DNA of 64,000 nt from Pseudorhodoferax sp. Leaf274 (GTDB taxonomy: Bacteria > Pseudomonadota > Gammaproteobacteria > Burkholderiales > Burkholderiaceae_C): the NCBI RefSeq assembly GCF_001422445.1, contig NZ_LMNA01000030.1, forward strand, positions 600,946 through 664,945, read 5' to 3'. Below, piece after piece: positions 63,177 through 64,000 of this stretch. The position numbers were made by a program, and so were the translations under genes. How positions within the stretch are numbered: position 1 is the stretch's first letter; every line of letters begins with the position of its first letter. Below the pieces are notes generated by a model. That model was not told where the DNA came from. It made no database searches and saw only the letters and a list, made by a program, of their open reading frames with translations.

Positions 63177-64000
63177 TCAGGCGTGGGCCGCCGCCGGGCT
63201 GCGGATCAGGTGGTCGAACGCGCTGAGTGCCGCTTTCGCGCCCTCTCCCGCCGCGATCACGATCTGCTTGTACGGCGTGGTCGTCGCATCGCCAGCCGCG
63301 AACACGCCGGGCACCGAGGTCTGGCCGCGTGCGTCGACGATGATCTCGCCGTACTTGGACAACTCCACCGTGCCCTTGAGCCATTCGGTGTTGGGCACCA
63401 GGCCGATCTGCACGAACACCCCCTCCAGCGCCACCAGATGCTCGGCGCCGGTCGCGCGGTCCTTGTAGCGCAGGCCGTTGACCTTGCCCTCGGCCCCGGT
63501 GATCTCGGTGGTCTGCGCGTTGGTGTGCACCGTCACGTTGGGCAGGCTGTGCAGCTTGCGGACCAACACGGCATCGGCCTTGAGTTGGTCGGCGAACTCG
63601 ACCAGCGTGACGTGGCTCACGATGCCGGCCAGGTCGATCGCGGCCTCCACACCCGAGTTGCCGCCGCCGATCACCGACACGCGCTTGCCCTTGAACAGCG
63701 GGCCATCGCAGTGCGGGCAATAGGCCACGCCCTTGTTGCGGTACTCGGCTTCGCCGGGCACGTTCACATTGCGCCAGCGTGCGCCGGTGGACAGGATCAC
63801 GGTCTTGCCCTTGAGCACGCCGCCGTTGGCCAGTTGCACCTCGACCAGGCCGCCGGGCTCGGTCGCGGGCACCAGCTTGTCGGCGCGCTGCAGGTTCATG
63901 ATCTCCACGTCGTAAGCACGCGTGTGGGCTTCCAGCGCGGCGGCGAACTTGGGGCCGTCGGTTTCGAGGACCGAGATGTAGTTCTCGATGGCCAGCGTGT
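63177..64000 (-). CDS. ahpF: Alkyl hydroperoxide reductase subunit F, C-terminal part, runs off the right edge
   Basis: The 274 visible codons match the thioredoxin-reductase-like part of AhpF. The active-site disulfide is in [13 protein letters not shown], the NADH-binding motif is [16 protein letters not shown], and the C-terminal FAD site is [28 protein letters not shown]. The upstream coordinates are open to the window end, so the N-terminal tandem thioredoxin domain is outside. AhpF reduces the peroxiredoxin AhpC. TrxB is excluded by the CPHC motif and sequence. Confidence 0.92.
   Translation of the reverse strand, partial: TLAIENYISVLETDGPKFAAALEAHTRAYDVEIMNLQRADKLVPATEPGGLVEVQLANGGVLKGKTVILSTGARWRNVNVPGEAEYRNKGVAYCPHCDGPLFKGKRVSVIGGGNSGVEAAIDLAGIVSHVTLVEFADQLKADAVLVRKLHSLPNVTVHTNAQTTEITGAEGKVNGLRYKDRATGAEHLVALEGVFVQIGLVPNTEWLKGTVELSKYGEIIVDARGQTSVPGVFAAGDATTTPYKQIVIAAGEGAKAALSAFDHLIRSPAAAHA

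Overview
The window is a very G+C-rich, gene-dense chromosomal stretch. Its gene content and protein sequences fit a betaproteobacterium of the Burkholderiales, most likely Comamonadaceae. Indicators are a class I PHA synthase next to a thiolase, the rpsF-priB-rpsR-rplI and rpmB-rpmG ribosomal units, a divergent ppsA/ppsR pair, a TrpS with a C-terminal tail, and an intergenic repeat that I associate with comamonads from memory. I see no rRNA, insertion sequence, prophage or CRISPR array. It reads as core genome with accessory cassettes.

Layout. 1-2.1 kb: phaC followed by the start of a phaA-type thiolase (minus strand); the acetoacetyl-CoA reductase phaB lies 44 kb away. 2.2-7.4 kb: small membrane protein, PgeF, a zeta-class GST (maiA), an MFS transporter, an OmpA-type lipoprotein, a fumarylacetoacetate/fumarylpyruvate hydrolase-like enzyme and a Nudix hydrolase. 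7.5-11.2 kb: livFGMH branched-chain amino acid ABC transporter without a binding protein. 11.3-22 kb: rarA, then a plus-strand accessory block (Tat-exported SMP-30 enzyme, SDR, DUF1090, PaaI thioesterase, ABC exporter), then nlpC/P60-lolA-ftsK and a Crp/Fnr regulator, divergent from trxB. 23-28 kb: rpmB-rpmG with terminator, PHP phosphoesterase, EamA transporter, Sua5/YciO protein, M50 protease, trpS.

28-38.4 kb is a stress and repair region: OsmC, a cysteine-rich flavodoxin-fold protein, sodC, a small membrane protein, glgX, a 24-residue membrane peptide, a 302-residue membrane protein, ku and ligD (two-component NHEJ), then pssA. 38.4-50.4 kb is lipid/acyl-CoA metabolism: an SCP2-type thiolase with two acyl-CoA dehydrogenases, divergent from two multiheme cytochromes c; a Kef/YbaL antiporter; phaB; nikR; and a divergent enoyl-CoA hydratase/acyl-CoA synthetase pair. 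50.4-56 kb is information processing: tRNA-Ser(CGA) beside serS, a threonine dehydratase-like enzyme, dnaB, and the rplI-rpsR-priB-rpsF operon. 56-64 kb: an unusual sodium/solute symporter, ppsA/ppsR, a DUF2254 membrane protein and the C-terminal part of ahpF.

Most notable signals: (i) an ~82-bp repeat in two copies that exactly fills the ligD-ku and acd2-acd1 junctions; (ii) an unannotated 24-residue membrane peptide with a strong ribosome-binding site; (iii) a GTAGGA/TCCTAC motif upstream of several stress-type genes; (iv) a 741-residue symporter that looks like a fused small and large subunit with a charged insertion and an EF-hand-like loop; (v) near-identical promoter cores for rpmB, rpsF and tRNA-Ser. 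All functional statements come from reading sequence and family knowledge; no database search was run.
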